Positions 49,701 to 61,901 of a stretch of 64,000 nt of DNA are shown here, piece after piece (the first letter of the stretch is position 1; every line of letters begins with the position of its first letter). The DNA is from Owenia fusiformis (Eukaryota; Annelida; Polychaeta; Sabellida; Oweniidae): contig CAIIXF020000001.1 in assembly GCA_903813345.2 (NCBI GenBank), forward strand, positions 52,469,885-52,533,884, given 5' to 3'. The notes below the pieces were generated by a model, which did no database searches, was not told the origin of the DNA, and worked only from the letters and a program-made list of their open reading frames with translations. Made by a program: the position numbers and the translations under genes.

Positions 49701-52700
49701 TTCTTACCCGTTCTTGCCAGTCCTACGAAAACGTCGTAAAACGGGCTCAATCTGACTGTGGTCGGGAAATATGTCTAAAATAATTAGCTACTTCGTTCAT
49801 AAACAGTCTTCAATACGTCCATCTCATTCGCAGTTCGTTCAGGTCGCACCACGACGGTGTGCAACGTCGTATAATGCGTCCATTAGTCTAGAAGGTCATC
49901 ATGACCTGATTATAGAACGGTATGGTCGTCATCGAATTTTGAATCGATTCAAAATTCTAAATAACATTCCCCGTCCGGGAAAGTCCATGAAGTTCGTAAA
50001 CAGACCGTAGAACATTGTAGCTACGTTCATTCCGTTCGCACACAGTTTAAAACCAGTTTTGAAGAACGTAGTGGCAACTTGCTTGGTGTCAATCTAGAGG
50101 ACCTGCCCGTTCGAGTACGTTCTATGAAGTTTGTAAATAGACCCCAACCGGTTCTAAGTACGTCCAGTCCGCTCGTACACAGTTGAAGCCCGTTTTCGAG
50201 AACGTAGTGAGAACTAGTTTGGTGTGATAGTAGGGTAACCATTTTTAGCTCTTTCCCGTTGGCACTTGCGCTTACATTTTGAAACTAGTGGATGACTCTT
50301 TGGCACCCTTCAATCAGTGAATGACATCTGAATCCATAAGACCAGGCATATATGGCCATGAACACTGCAAACACAGCAAAAGCGAACGTCTACCACCTAC
50401 GTGGTTCGGAATGGCGGGACACTTTGGCAAATATTGAATTTCGATCGGATTGGAGCGATTTTGTCTGCGCTCTGCATCTGATCCAACATCATACATCTTA
50501 TTTCTCCCTTTCCAATCATAAGTGGTATTATACAATAACTGAAGTGTATCGTAAATTAAAGCTCTTATAAATTAACAGTTTGGAGAGACACTTTGACTTA
50601 CCTATACGATCAATGTCTTCAAAGTCTACAGAAATGTCAAAACTATTGTGTTTCCTAAGCTTGTTTGATCTAAACTCTACAAATGCTGTATGGCTGTATG
50701 TGACCTTCTTCAGTTTGATTTGACCATGCCTAAACTGACCACAAATCACTGTGTCTGGCAAAATATTACCACTGTCAGCAGAGGATGAACCATCGATCAT
50801 TCTGATCGATCCACGCTCGCATCTGAAACAGCAAACATATGCATATGCATGATCAGCCAACAGCGCAGGGGATTAATTCAGAGCTGTAGCTAGATATCAA
50901 TGACAGTAAACCACACAAGGAAAATCCAATGCACGAAACTACATTACAACCAGTAGTATAGTAGGAACAAGGGGTTCCCATGCACCCATAAGGTGTGAAT
51001 AAGTTACATACATTTTTGTAATCCCTAGGGTGTCTATTTAATGAATTCATTTGTTAACATTGCCAACTAATGTCCCATAGTACTTTTATGGCGGCATTCA
51101 GTTACCATGGTTACGCATCTTTAGACATCTTACCTTGGTATCTTAAATCATTTGTAGCTCTGTCATTATTTGGTCTATAGAAATGATATTGGTACCAAAT
51201 TAAACCTCGTTAAATTTCCAATAAATTTCTGATATTCAATTATGCAAATTATCTAATTTGCATAAATTATGACGTCATCAATCTATTTTTGGTTCAGAAT
51301 TTCCAAACGTATCTATTAGAACTGAGGCCGTATGGCAACATTTCTGAAAGGTTTTGTCCTTTATTCTATTAGTAGAAGGTATAAGCAACATAAAAGTGAA
51401 AACAGATTCAAAATTGAAGCAGTATTGCGAAAGTTATGTAACTTTCGAGGCAGCTATCGTGAATGTCATTATTTGACAATAATATACATACGTCTTACCT
51501 TGGAGTCTTGAATCAATGTAGCTTCGCCATTATTTTGTCTATAGAGATGATATTGGTATCTGATTAAACCTTATTAAATTTACTATATGGTTACAATATT
51601 AAGTTATGCAAATTAGCTAATTTGCATTAATTGTGACGTCATCAGTCCATTTTTTGTTCAGAATATCGTAGTATAGCAACATTCTATTAGAACTGAGGCC
51701 GTATGACAGAATGTGTGCATAGTTTTGTCCCTTATTTGATGAGTGGAAGATATAAGCAACATTAAAGAGACAACAAATCTTCAAAATTGGATCAGAATTA
51801 ACAAAATTATCCAGCTTTGGAGCCAGCTACTGTGAACGTCATTGTTTGACAATTATAAAAAGAACATTAAATTAACAAAAAAGTAACAACCATAGTTGTT
51901 TCAATCTTATTGAGTAAAAATGTGCATGTATTGAACTGAACTAATAAGTATGTGGAAAGGTTACATGCATTTTGACTATCATTCACAGGGGTCAAAACGG
52001 TTATCTCGACCCTGTATATTAAAGATCCAATCTTATAATTTACCATGCACTTTCAATGATTCATATAAATAGTATACATATAGTCTGATTTTCATCATAT
52101 TCTTCATATTCTTGATTCTTAAAGCATCTGAAGTATATAGCATGATTAGAAGTGAAGATGATTCATCATATGGTTTATGTAATATTTCTAACATTTCAGA
52201 TGCTATGGTAACATCACTTGATAATGAGGTTTTTACATTTCACGTTCTTAATGAGTTAAAAAGGAAGTTATTCTCCCTTTGCTTTAGAGATAAATAGTCG
52301 CATGAATTTGTTTAGAAAAATTATAACTTAATTAATTTAACTCCCCCCCCTGACAGCCCCCATATTTGAAGATTTTGGTGAAACCTGGCAAAATACATTA
52401 ATTAATGGGTTCAGAAGCTATATGATGGCCCCCAGTGGCCCCAAGAATCTATACAGTGGCCTCAAGTGGCCCCCAGAAGCTATACTGTGCTCCCCAGAAG
52501 CTATATGTTGGCCCCCAGAAGCTGAATAGTGGCTCCCAGGAGCTATACAGTGGCTCCCAGAAGCTATACAGGAAACCCTGTGGCCCCCAGGAGCTATACG
52601 GTGGCGCCCAGAAGCTATACAGGGGCCCCCAGTGGCCCCAAAAAGCTATACGGTGGCCCCCAGAAGCTACATGGGGGCCCCCAGAAGCTATACTTTGGCC

Positions 52701-55700
52701 CCCAGAAGCTATACAAGGGCCCCCAGAAACTATACTATGGTCTCCAGAAGCTATATGGTGGCCCCCAGTAGCCCTCGGAAGCTATATGATGGCCTCCAGA
52801 AGCTAATTAGTGGCCCCCAGGAGCTATACAGTGGCTCCCAGAAGCTATACAGGGGACCCCAGTGGCCCCAAGAAGCTAAAGGATGGCCCCCAGAAGCTAT
52901 ACAGGAGCCCCAAAAAGCTACATGATGGCCCCAAGAATCTATATGATGGCCCCCAATGGCTCCCAGAAGATGTGAAGGGCCCCCAGTAGCCCCTTGAAGC
53001 TATACGGTGGCCCCCAGTGGCCCTCATAGGCTATATGATGGCCCCAAGAAATTAAATAGTGACCCTCAGGAGCTACATGGTGGTTCCGAGAAGCTACACA
53101 ATGGCCCCCAGAATCTATATGGTGGCCCCCAATGGCTCCCAGAAGCTATAAAGGGCCCCCCAGTAGCCCCTAGAAGCTATACGGTGGCCCTCAGTGGCCC
53201 AGAAAGCTATATAGTGGCCCCCAGAAGCTATACAGGGGCCCACAGTGGCTCCCAGAAGCTATACGATGGCCCCCAGAAGCTATGCAAGGGCCTGCAGAAA
53301 CTGTACTGTAGCCCCCAGAAGCTATACAGGGGCCCCCAGTGGCTCCCAGAAGCTATAAGATGGCCCCCAGAAGCTATGCAAGGGCCCGCATAAACTATAC
53401 GGTAGCCCCCATAAGCTATACGATGGCCTCCAGAAGCTATACAGTGTCCCCCAATGGGCCACCATATAGCTTTGGGGGCCACCGTATAGCTTCTAGGGGC
53501 TACTGGGGGCCCTGTATAGCTTCTGGGAGCCATTGGGGGCCATCATATAGATTCTGGTTGCCATCGTGTAGCTTCTGGGGGCTGCTGTATAGCTTCTTGG
53601 GGCCATCGTATAGCTTCTTGGGGCCACTGGGGTTCCCTGTATAGCTTCTGGGTGCCACCATATAGCTCCTGGGGGCCACTAATTAGCTTCTGGGGGCCAT
53701 CATATAGCTTCTGAGGGCCACTGGGGGCCACCATATAGCTTCTGGAGACCACAGTATAGTTTCTGTGGGCCCTTGTATAGCTTCTGGGGGCCATCGTATA
53801 CCTTCTGGGGGCCACTTGGGGCCCCTGTATAGATTCTTGGGCCACTGGGGGCCATCATATAGCTTCTGGGGGCTTCTGGAACCTAATAATTAATGTATTT
53901 TGCCAGGTTTCACCAAAATCTTCAAATATGGGGGCTGTCAGGAGGGGGTTAAATTAAGTTATAATTTTTCTAAACAAATTCATGTGACTATTTATCTCTA
54001 AAGCAAAGGGAGAATAACTTTCTTTTAACTCATTAAGAACGTGAAATGTAAAAACCTCATTATCAAGTGATGTTACCATATCATCTGAAATGTAAGAAAT
54101 ATTACATAAACCATATGATGAATCATCTTCACTTCTAATCATGCTTTATACTTCAGATACTTTAAGAATCAAGAATATGAAGAATATGATGAAAATCAGA
54201 CTATATGTATACTATTTATATGAATCATTGAAAGTGCATGGTAAATTATAAAATTGGATCTTTAATATACAGGGTCGAGATAACCGTTTTGACCCCTGTG
54301 AATGATAGTCAAAATACATGTAACCTTTCCACATACTTATTAGTTCAGTTCAATACATGCACATTTTTACTCAATAAGATTGAAACAACTATGGTTGTTA
54401 CTTTTTTTGTTAATTTAATATTCTTTTTATAATTGTCAAACAATGACGTTCACAGGAGCTGCCTCCAAAGCTGGATAATTTTGTTAATTCTGATCCAATT
54501 TTGAAGATTTGTTGTCTCTTTAATGTTGCTTATATCTTCCACTCATCAAATAAGGGACAAAACTATGCACACATTCTGTCATACGGCCTCAGTTCTAATA
54601 GATATGTTGCTATACTAGGATATTCTGAACCAAAAATGAATTGATGACGTCACAATTAATGCAAATTAGCTAATTTGCATAACTTAATATTGTAACTATA
54701 TAGTAAATTTAATAAGGTTTAATCAGATACCAATATCATCTCTATAGACCAAATAATGGCGAAGCTACATTGATTCAAGACTCCAAGGTAAGATGTATGT
54801 ATATTATTGTCAAATAATGACATTCACGATAGCTGCCTCGAAAGTTACATAACTTTCGTAATACTGATTCAATTTTGAATCTGTTTTCATTTTTTTGTTG
54901 CTTATACCTTCTACTAATAGAATAAAGGACAAAACCTTTCAGAAATTTTGCCATACGGCCTCAGTTCTAATAGATATGTTGCTATAGTTGGAAATTCTGA
55001 ACCAAAAATAGATTGATGACGTCATAATTTATGCAAATTAGATAATTTGCATAATTGAATATCAGAAATTTATTGAAAATTTAACGAGGTTCAATTTGGT
55101 ACCAATATCATTTCTATAGACCAAATAATGACAGAGCTACAAATGATTTAAGATACCAAGGTAAGATGTCTAAAGATGCGTAACCATGGTAACTGAATGC
55201 CGCCATAAAAGTACTATGGGACATTAGTTGGCAATGTTAACAAATGAATTCATTAAATAGACACCCTAGGGATTACAAAAATGTATGTAACTTATTCACA
55301 CCTTATGGGTGCATGGGAACCCCTTGTTCCTACTATACTACAGGCAGCAATAGTAGGGAGCAGACAATAGCCAGTATTATTATATATCCCATATGTATTC
55401 TAAAAGCTCATTGGCTTATTTATTTCCTAAATCCTTGCTAACAGGGAAGATGAAATGTACTAATCACCAGTTACTAGGTCATGTGACCAGTCATTAGTAC
55501 ATTTTATTTTCCCTGTTAGCTGTGATTTATAGGAGTTGAATGGTAAAATGCCTTTAAATCCCTATAAGATTTGATGATACGGCAATTTTAGACACATAGA
55601 TGAGGGGCTAATGCAGATATGTAGAATCTATTTGTTTATATCAAATTATATAAAAACAAGGGTGAGATCATTCTGAATTCCTTTAATTGGACCAAAAGTA

Positions 55701-56368
55701 TAGTCATATTTGCAGAAGTATATTTTCAAAAGATGGTGCCCGAAAACAAATCACATCATTAGTTGTACATTATTGTTTCCATGACAACAAACACGTTAGA
55801 TTAGCTTCATCGAGATTGCTCATCAATAGGCACAACTTTGTGGTTTATGTTTTCAAAATGTTATCTAAAAACATCATCCGCCTCGATGTAACCAGTGGTC
55901 TTATATTTGGTGTTTTTCAGGACTTGACAAGTGAATATTCATGAATATGGTAAATACCTAGTATTAATGTTATTAATCCTACACATCAAATTATTTAGCA
56001 TGACCATGGGCTTTTCAAGAGAGCAATGGCATTACATTCTTAATGAGACATGATGTTCACTATATATGAGATGCTATTGATAATGAATGCATTCTTAATG
56101 ATCAGTAATAATGGTGTGTGGCGTTTCTATTTCACAAATTTCTAGTATTATCCAATTAACAATCGTCCTTTAATTCCATAAATCAACTCCTACCTCCTAT
56201 GTTCATGATTATATTTTCCTATGCTGGCCCCATTAATAGTGACGACAACAGATTGGTTTGGTTTTGCAACGAACTTGAACCAGCAGTAGAAGGCATGGTT
56301 AATATAGGGTTCTGCGAACATTGGTTGCGCCAGTGAAGACCCATAGGAAAATGTTTGGTTGCATAGAT
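46793..56368 (-). CDS. Three-CUB-domain surface protein, probably GPI-anchored (5' exon missing)
   Basis: Nine exons join in phase on the minus strand: 56368-56194, 50822-50602, 49451-49383, 49258-49081, 48859-48645, 48409-48220, 47885-47686, 47129-47031 and 46959-46793 (stop TGA). They encode about 503 residues. CUB1 spans LCNQTFSYG to SFDISVDFED, CUB2 CDWEIPVERC to NYVGFDGRV, and CUB3 CDWQFKSSDN to PIPIWIEYKF. Each spans two exons with the usual four cysteines; CUB2 adds CYGKC and keeps DYVMIYDG. CUB1 and CUB2 are joined by a short linker exon. The C-terminus is a 24-residue hydrophobic stretch (APIVAVLYISFVYILMNQLI, then ATFV) with no cytoplasmic tail, after a Ser/Thr stem: a GPI-anchor signal type. 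The first exon seen needs one upstream base, so a signal-peptide exon must lie beyond 56368; I could not find it. An extracellular adhesion or recognition role is inferred. Confidence 0.8.
47031..47129 (-). other. Possible cassette exon (99 nt) of the CUB gene
   Basis: Acceptor TTAATTGTTACAG, donor C/GTAAAT (weak). The 99-nt length and matching phase mean exons 47885-47686 and 46959-46793 join in frame with or without it. It encodes VGGSGVKKFNIFVNIDHAAY and about 13 more residues, which lie outside the CUB fold. It could be an alternative exon or not an exon at all. Confidence 0.4.
47534..47657. mobile_element. TGTCACAACC mini-element in CUB gene intron
   Basis: TGTCACAACCTGTCATTTAT at the left and GTTGGTGACA at the right, same family as 41768-41881. 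It ends about 28 bp from the donor of the adjacent upstream exon. Confidence 0.75.
49676..50240. mobile_element. CTATCACACC element, full copy, CUB gene intron
   Basis: TIRs: left CTATCACACCAAACTAGTTC at 49684, right GAACTAGTTTGGTGTGATAG ending at 50230. The ends probably extend outward as AACCC(C/T)... in both copies. It lies in the 1.15-kb intron between the linker exon and the second half of CUB1. The truncated inverse copy is at 43008-43770. Confidence 0.85.
50954..55340. mobile_element. Giant 4.4-kb palindrome (foldback element) in CUB gene intron
   Basis: It starts TAGTATAGTAGGAACAAGGG and ends CCCTTGTTCCTACTATACTA, the exact inverse, flanked by direct CAG (50951-50953 and 55341-55343). 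Arms of ~1.47 kb (50954-52420 and 53875-55340) are near-identical inverted copies. Each arm holds two related ~370-bp units (left 51124-51494 and 51495-51865; right mirrored). The centre is a 21-bp tandem array whose orientation flips near 53455. No transposase was seen. Like the 11880-17595 element it has arms with tandem structure and a 3-bp duplication, but its sequence is unrelated. Confidence 0.9.
52415..53880. repeat. 21-bp tandem array with orientation switch
   Basis: The monomer is CAGAAGCTATACAAGGGCCC plus C (21 bp, variable at a few positions), with occasional 12-bp AGTGGCCCC-type insertions. It runs in one orientation from about 52415 to 53450 (~1,035 bp), then inverted from 53460 to 53880 (~420 bp). 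Because 21 is divisible by 3, frames stay open on both strands (heptads such as PRSYTVA and QKLYGGP), so open frames here are not evidence of genes. Confidence 0.95.
55344..56193. other. Rest of CUB gene intron 1 (as seen)
   Basis: Between the palindrome and exon 56368-56194. It contains a smaller hairpin at about 55432-55522 (TTGCTAACAGGGAA against TTCCCTGTTAGC, with GTACTAAT against ATTAGTAC inside). No other feature. Confidence 0.5.
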
Positions 56369-57099
56369 CTGAAAGTATAACATAACATTCTTAGTCAATA
56401 CAAAAGACAACGTTCCAGGGGTTGTAGTCGGAAGTAAATTAAATTGCGCGAGACAGTAACCCCGACTGCCTCGTGCCACCTTACGCCCATGACATTCTAA
56501 AGTGTATTCATCTCTATGAAATTCAAGTATAAAATTCAATGTATTTCTGACAGAAAGCAATGTCGTTTGTATGTAGTAATATACATATTTGATTCTGCTT
56601 AGTCATGGCCATGTCAAAAATATTATCTAGCTGCAGTTCAATGTGCTTCGTGCAAGAATTGCATGTAATTCAATATTATCAGATGGCATCTTCGGTTGCT
56701 AATATGCATTGCTATTATGAACACCAGAGGCGCACTCTAAAATGCAAATAGATGTCTATACTATAAATTATTTCTATTGTGTTTCTATTGCACTTTGATA
56801 CAGGAAACTTTTAGGAATATTGCCACCGGGACCTCTTATTCCCCATCACTTCAATTAGTTTGTATTTTATTTTCCCCTCTACTTTGTGGTAAGCAATGAA
56901 CACAATAACAATTATACAATATTGGTGCAATGGATGTTATCATGGGTTTCATTACGATCTCAAATGAGAATGTTAATGACCAAAGAGAAATGCTAAAAGG
57001 GAATATATAAAATTAGATGGGCTCTTTATCCTATTTCTATTTTTTATTCATGATATGTTATATTAATGTAGAAATGGAAATAATAGGAATTGGTAATGT
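56369..57099. other. Presumed intron or 5' flank of the CUB gene
   Basis: The signal-peptide exon of the CUB gene must be on the minus strand at or beyond here, but no ATG plus hydrophobic stretch plus phase-1 donor was found. Nothing else is recognised. Confidence 0.4.
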
Positions 57100-58140
57100 G
57101 ATCCTTAGTTTTCCCATGGAACAAAATAAGCTTTTCAGATACCAGAACAATCTATATGGATTAGCATTCAAAGACTAGAAATAGCAACAAGTCAATGATC
57201 GAGGTACCCTGTTGGTTTGTGACAGATGGCTGCATTAACGGGTTCATCCATTGAACCAAAGACAAGCCTCGTAATTGAGGTTACTTAACCGTGCACGTTA
57301 TCTCTACCGAGGGAACAGGCCTGGATTATCCACTCTGGGACATATTACTAAGAACTGCTCTGAAAAAAACCAGTAGATTTTAAGAATGTTGGAAGACATT
57401 AACAAAGAGAGCTTTGGAATCAGATAGACATGAGACCATTAAGGTTGGAGGTGATTGATACGCCATCCCCTCAGGTGACTCCAAATGTGGTGATCCATCC
57501 TTAGGCATCCAATGTACTCTGTAGTTCTTCAAAGATAAACGTATGATGAGTACCAAGATGATATATATTATAACATATCGATTTAGATGTCCTATTTTCT
57601 TAAGAACAAGGGTGTATTATATCTGGCCAATAATCCTATTATAGACGTTTTTCAATATGCTTTATACCATTCTCTCCCATTAATCAAAGATGAACAGATA
57701 AATAGAGATCTGAGACTACATCCCTATTTATTTTCATCTTTAGGCTTCTCTAAAGGTTTTGATTTTTCTATAGTTTCTGACATCTGATGAAATTTTTATT
57801 TTCTTAATCTGACTGAATCTTGAACAACATTTTTTGAATTCTATGTAGCTTTGACGAAGAGGCTCAAATTCAAGTAGAAAATAAATAACGAGAGTATTAA
57901 TATTAAAGAACTATTACATGTGTCGCAGAACAGTAAAAGTGTTTGTAATGCTAAGCAAGTCGCATTAAGCTCATATTACCTATCTGTTAAACAATTTCTA
58001 ACGTTCTTTATTCGATAAGTAAATATGGTTAATGTTGTTACAGCGATATATCATCTTTTATTGAACATAACAACCATTTTAAGTTAGCTCTCTGAATTTA
58101 TCATTTCTTCTCCATTGGGCCAAATCTAACATTTTGAAAG
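57100..58140. repeat. Old direct duplication, copy 1 (partner 62370-63590)
   Basis: Matches the partner in colinear order: TTACTAAGAACT, TATCGATTTAGATGT, AATATGCTTTA, GTTTGTAATGCTAAGCAAGT and TATATCATCTTTTATTGAAC (then ATAACAACCA). Many substitutions and indels separate the copies. No conserved coding frame is apparent, so it may be non-coding or a transposon family member. Confidence 0.7.
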
Positions 58141-59706
58141 GAATATATAATTAAGGTAGATCGAGAAGAAATTGAAATCTAACTAATCAACTGCTTGGGA
58201 ACACCTAAAATGATTGGTCCAAAATCGAAGCAAATGCGTGACATATACGCGACATACGCAATTCGTGTAAATATTCCGGACAGTTGACAGGCCTGCATCT
58301 CAGATTGCATAGTACGTGCTCTTGCGTTGGCCATGCACAACAAGCAGATTCATATGGTTCCACAATGTCTATCATAGTCTGAGAGTATCAAAATGTAATA
58401 AACAATGAATGAGTTTGCTTTGGTAGAAATGACCATTAAGGCATATAAGATGAATGGAAATGCCACCATCAGGTAGGATTGTCTCAGAATACTGACGCCC
58501 TTCTCCAGTGGTAACGTAATCTCATGTAAATAACCAATACATTATCATAAATGCAAAACCATGTATCGAGGATATGAATAATTATTTCATGGGCCCTATA
58601 ATAAATCATTTCTTTCTAGGAAGGACGTTATTGGTGAACATAATATTTATAATCTTAGTTTCTTTGCAGAACACTGTGTTAGCTTCTGGTATCCATTTCT
58701 TCTTCCTTTAATATATCTATTTTTTAACTATTTATAAAAAAGTTTTTCTTAGTTTTATATCTAAGTATGAAAAATAATATTTTAACAAACCATTTTTGAA
58801 AACATTATTTGTTGCATTTATGTAATTTTAGCAGTCCACCACCCTTCAGTGGAGGGCTGGGTAGAAAGCTAATAAAATAGTCCATACATTTTCTCGTTAC
58901 TCGTCTACCACCCTCCTGAAAACGGATAGGCGGAGAGTTATCTGTACTACCGAGGATAGATGAGTATAAAGATATAACAACATAAATACTGCATACAATT
59001 TCAAATGTCTACTTACACGCCTGTAACCCTACAGAGAATGGATAAGTAGAGAGATAACAACACAAATACTGCATATATTTTCTACTTACTTGTTTACCAA
59101 TCTACTGAGGCAAGTTTGAGAAGCTAATATTTTGCAGGAATAAGCTGAATTTGTCATTTAATCATTGACATCGATTATGTTCTAAATCTTATTGTAGCCT
59201 GTTACATGAAGCCTGGACAAAGTTGATAGACCCCATTATAATTTGATTTGAAGTTGTCTCTCACTGATATCGATCAATTTCAATTATTTGGAGCTGACAG
59301 GTCTTGAGATATCTCAACTCGTTGGGAGGATGTTAATCGTTTCTTTATTTGTGTTGAAACCTGATGACAGTATTTCAAATAACCCTTCATTACTTTTATA
59401 TTTGCCTCTTCAAAAATGTTACGTACTATAGCTAATAATTTCACTAGTGACGAGGGTAGTGTGAAAGGAATATATGTACCGTAGTACTTCAGCTGTCAAT
59501 AACTGATTCTATTATAAAAATGGCTCCTGATTTGGGCAGTGATTGGAAACAAACTGACGTTGATTCAAATATCAGCCATTCCGTTGATTGATAACAACAA
59601 CCATGCCTCAATTATTCCAGAGAAATCATGTCACTGCACAGTCCATTCTTTTTTATATAATAAAAGGAAAAAATGCAATGCTGCTTACAAAACCAGAAAA
59701 AATCTG
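58141..59706. other. Intergenic with repeat remnants
   Basis: Contains a right-end remnant of the hAT-like element at about 58220-58296, and repeated CTACTTAC-type blocks at about 58900-59100 that resemble 63700-63840 in the second copy of the duplication. No gene is supported. Confidence 0.4.
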
Positions 59707-60520
59707 TTAAAGTCCCCGTCTAAAGTTTGAAAACATTTTTTTATCATTCATTTACTATTTGTCAGGACTTAAAAAGTGATTTTTGAACAAAAAAAAATTT
59801 TGAGAAAAAAGTTGTGAACATTTCATTTCTCAAATATTCAAGTTTCCCGCCATTTTTCAAAAAAAAGTTGAAATTTCTTAATCATCAAATATTTCTTAAT
59901 GCATTTCAAAAAAGATTATCTTTTTAACACCAATGCAAAGATTGAACAAAAGACACACTATTTCAATAATAAAATGTCATATTTAATGGGCCACTTCAAT
60001 GTTTTAGCTTATCAAAAATATTTTGAAACATTAGTGATGTCACTAAGGTAACAAATACTTTTTGAAAAAATTGAATTTTTTTTTCGATGTCAATCTTTTC
60101 TAAGTATGCTAGACTTTCATAAAAAAACAATGTTGATTGTCTAACCAGGTTAAAAGGAAGAATAAATTATGTTTTAGATATCATTGTACCATTGGTTTCT
60201 ATGAGAACTAAAATTTTGAAATGCATTTTTCTCAGAACCATTTTCATTTCTCGCTTGTTTATCAACCGATTTTCTTAATTTTTTCGGCAAAAAACATGGG
60301 AGGATGAATGCTATGCATTGGTATGAATTGTGGCTAATTAGAAGATATGAGTGACCTCTAAAAGTTGGTTTTAAATAAATTCACAAATTTTGGAACAAAA
60401 AGTCTATCAAAAACCACTTTTTGAAATTTAAAAAAAAAGTTTCACATATCACACTTTGATAACATTGGGTAAGACTACAATATAAGCCAAAGTGGTTTGA
60501 ACTTTACATGGGGCCTTTAA
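59707..60520. mobile_element. TIR element, TTAA-type family B, copy 2
   Basis: The left end TTAAAGTCCCCGTCTAAAGT and the inverse of the right end ACTTTACATGGGGCCTTTAA form TIRs with intact TTAA at both ends. The interior is A/T-homopolymer-rich with no gene. Same family of ends as 2627-3754. Confidence 0.8.
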
Positions 60521-61901
60521 AGGTGCAATGCAATAATATAGATAACGGCTGTATGTTGCTTTTGACTAATTTTGTTTTATCCGACAGTTGGCTGTTCTGT
60601 TGATGTTTTCAATGTATGGGCGACACTGTGCCCTCAATTTGTTCTGAAGATATATATTAGGTACAGTATGTTAGATGTTATATGAACAATTATATTATAA
60701 TTGGACATCACTGATTGTCTGGGGGAGAAACATTCCCCTTTAATAAATCACCATGGTTGAGACCATGCTCTCTGCCAGCCATTAAAGTAGTTTCGGAGTC
60801 AACTTCTACCTCCCCTTGTTATCATTAGTCATCCGATGTCCTATACTTATTTTGATAATAACCGCTAACATAATAATCACCAATACCACATTCAACCGGT
60901 GTCCATTCTAACTTGCACACGTGGGACCAAAATTTGAAGGCAGATGATTATATTGAGACAGTAATATGCTGCTGTTTTACAGGAGAGAGTTTCTCTAGAG
61001 TTTAATCACATTTCCCTATGATTCAATAAGCGTGTTCTAACCACATCTCATATGGTTGACACAGTACAGGTCTCCTCGACTTCTGAAACAGAAAGATGCT
61101 ATCCGGGGATGCCGGGGATGCTATCAGAGTATCAGAATGGACTTCAGTCACGAACTAGTGGTTCGTGATTTATCAGTTATCGTCATACTTTTAGCAAATT
61201 GTTTCAGGGAGAAGAAACGTGGTCAGCTAGCGAGGTTGGAACTGAGTCGAAGTCTAGGAGGCCTGCATTAGCTCCGTGTGCATGTAGTGAGATATAAGAT
61301 GAACTAATTACAATATTAATACAAAAGCCTGAGAATGGTGCAAGTTTTGACGAGTTTGGGCTTTGTCTTCTTACAAATGGTTATGATTGTAGATTGTTTT
61401 CTTTCTCTTACTTGTAAAAACTCTTTGGTTTCCCATTTTGCATATTGAAGCTGTCTTGGACGATATTAGTAAGTAGTTGTGCTTCTGAAGTATCCTAGCC
61501 CATATTTGAAATATTCTTACTCTAATGGCATACGCTTTATCAATTGCATTTTGCTCAAGGACATTAGAGACAACAATATGCAATATGCTGGCTTGATGTT
61601 CATGCAAAGAATATTATACAAGCATTTAGGCTTAATATTTATTTGTGTTGTTCAACATGAAACTAATGAAAAAGAAAATTGATCAAAGTATCAACCCTTC
61701 ACTCATTTACTCTCGGGAGTGGTGATGGAATAGAGAATTCGGAATTGTATGCAGATTTTCAGTTCAACAGGATAGTAAAACAATAACTGAGGCGTATAAC
61801 AGAAGTGATGCCACATTTAACGAATCTCCTCTGAACAAGAGTTTCTCCCCAAACCCTTAAAGCAATTTTAGGAAAATATGCATTTGAGTGGAACCCAAGT
61901 T
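60521..61901. other. Intergenic, no gene supported
   Basis: Frames up to 78 codons occur on both strands, but none has a domain, signal peptide or splice support. There is a short repeat ATCCGGGGATGCCGGGGATG at about 61099. Confidence 0.4.

Noticed and set aside
52435-53845. Several overlapping 60-128-codon frames on both strands encoding PRSYT/QKLYGGP-type heptads
   Set aside because: They result from a 21-bp tandem monomer, a multiple of three, that is open in several frames and on both strands at once. No signal, splice or start context supports a repeat protein.
56219-56560. 113-codon minus-strand frame upstream of CUB1
   Set aside because: It reads through the acceptor at 56369 in another frame. 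The CUB1 exon is in a different frame that joins in phase to the next exon.
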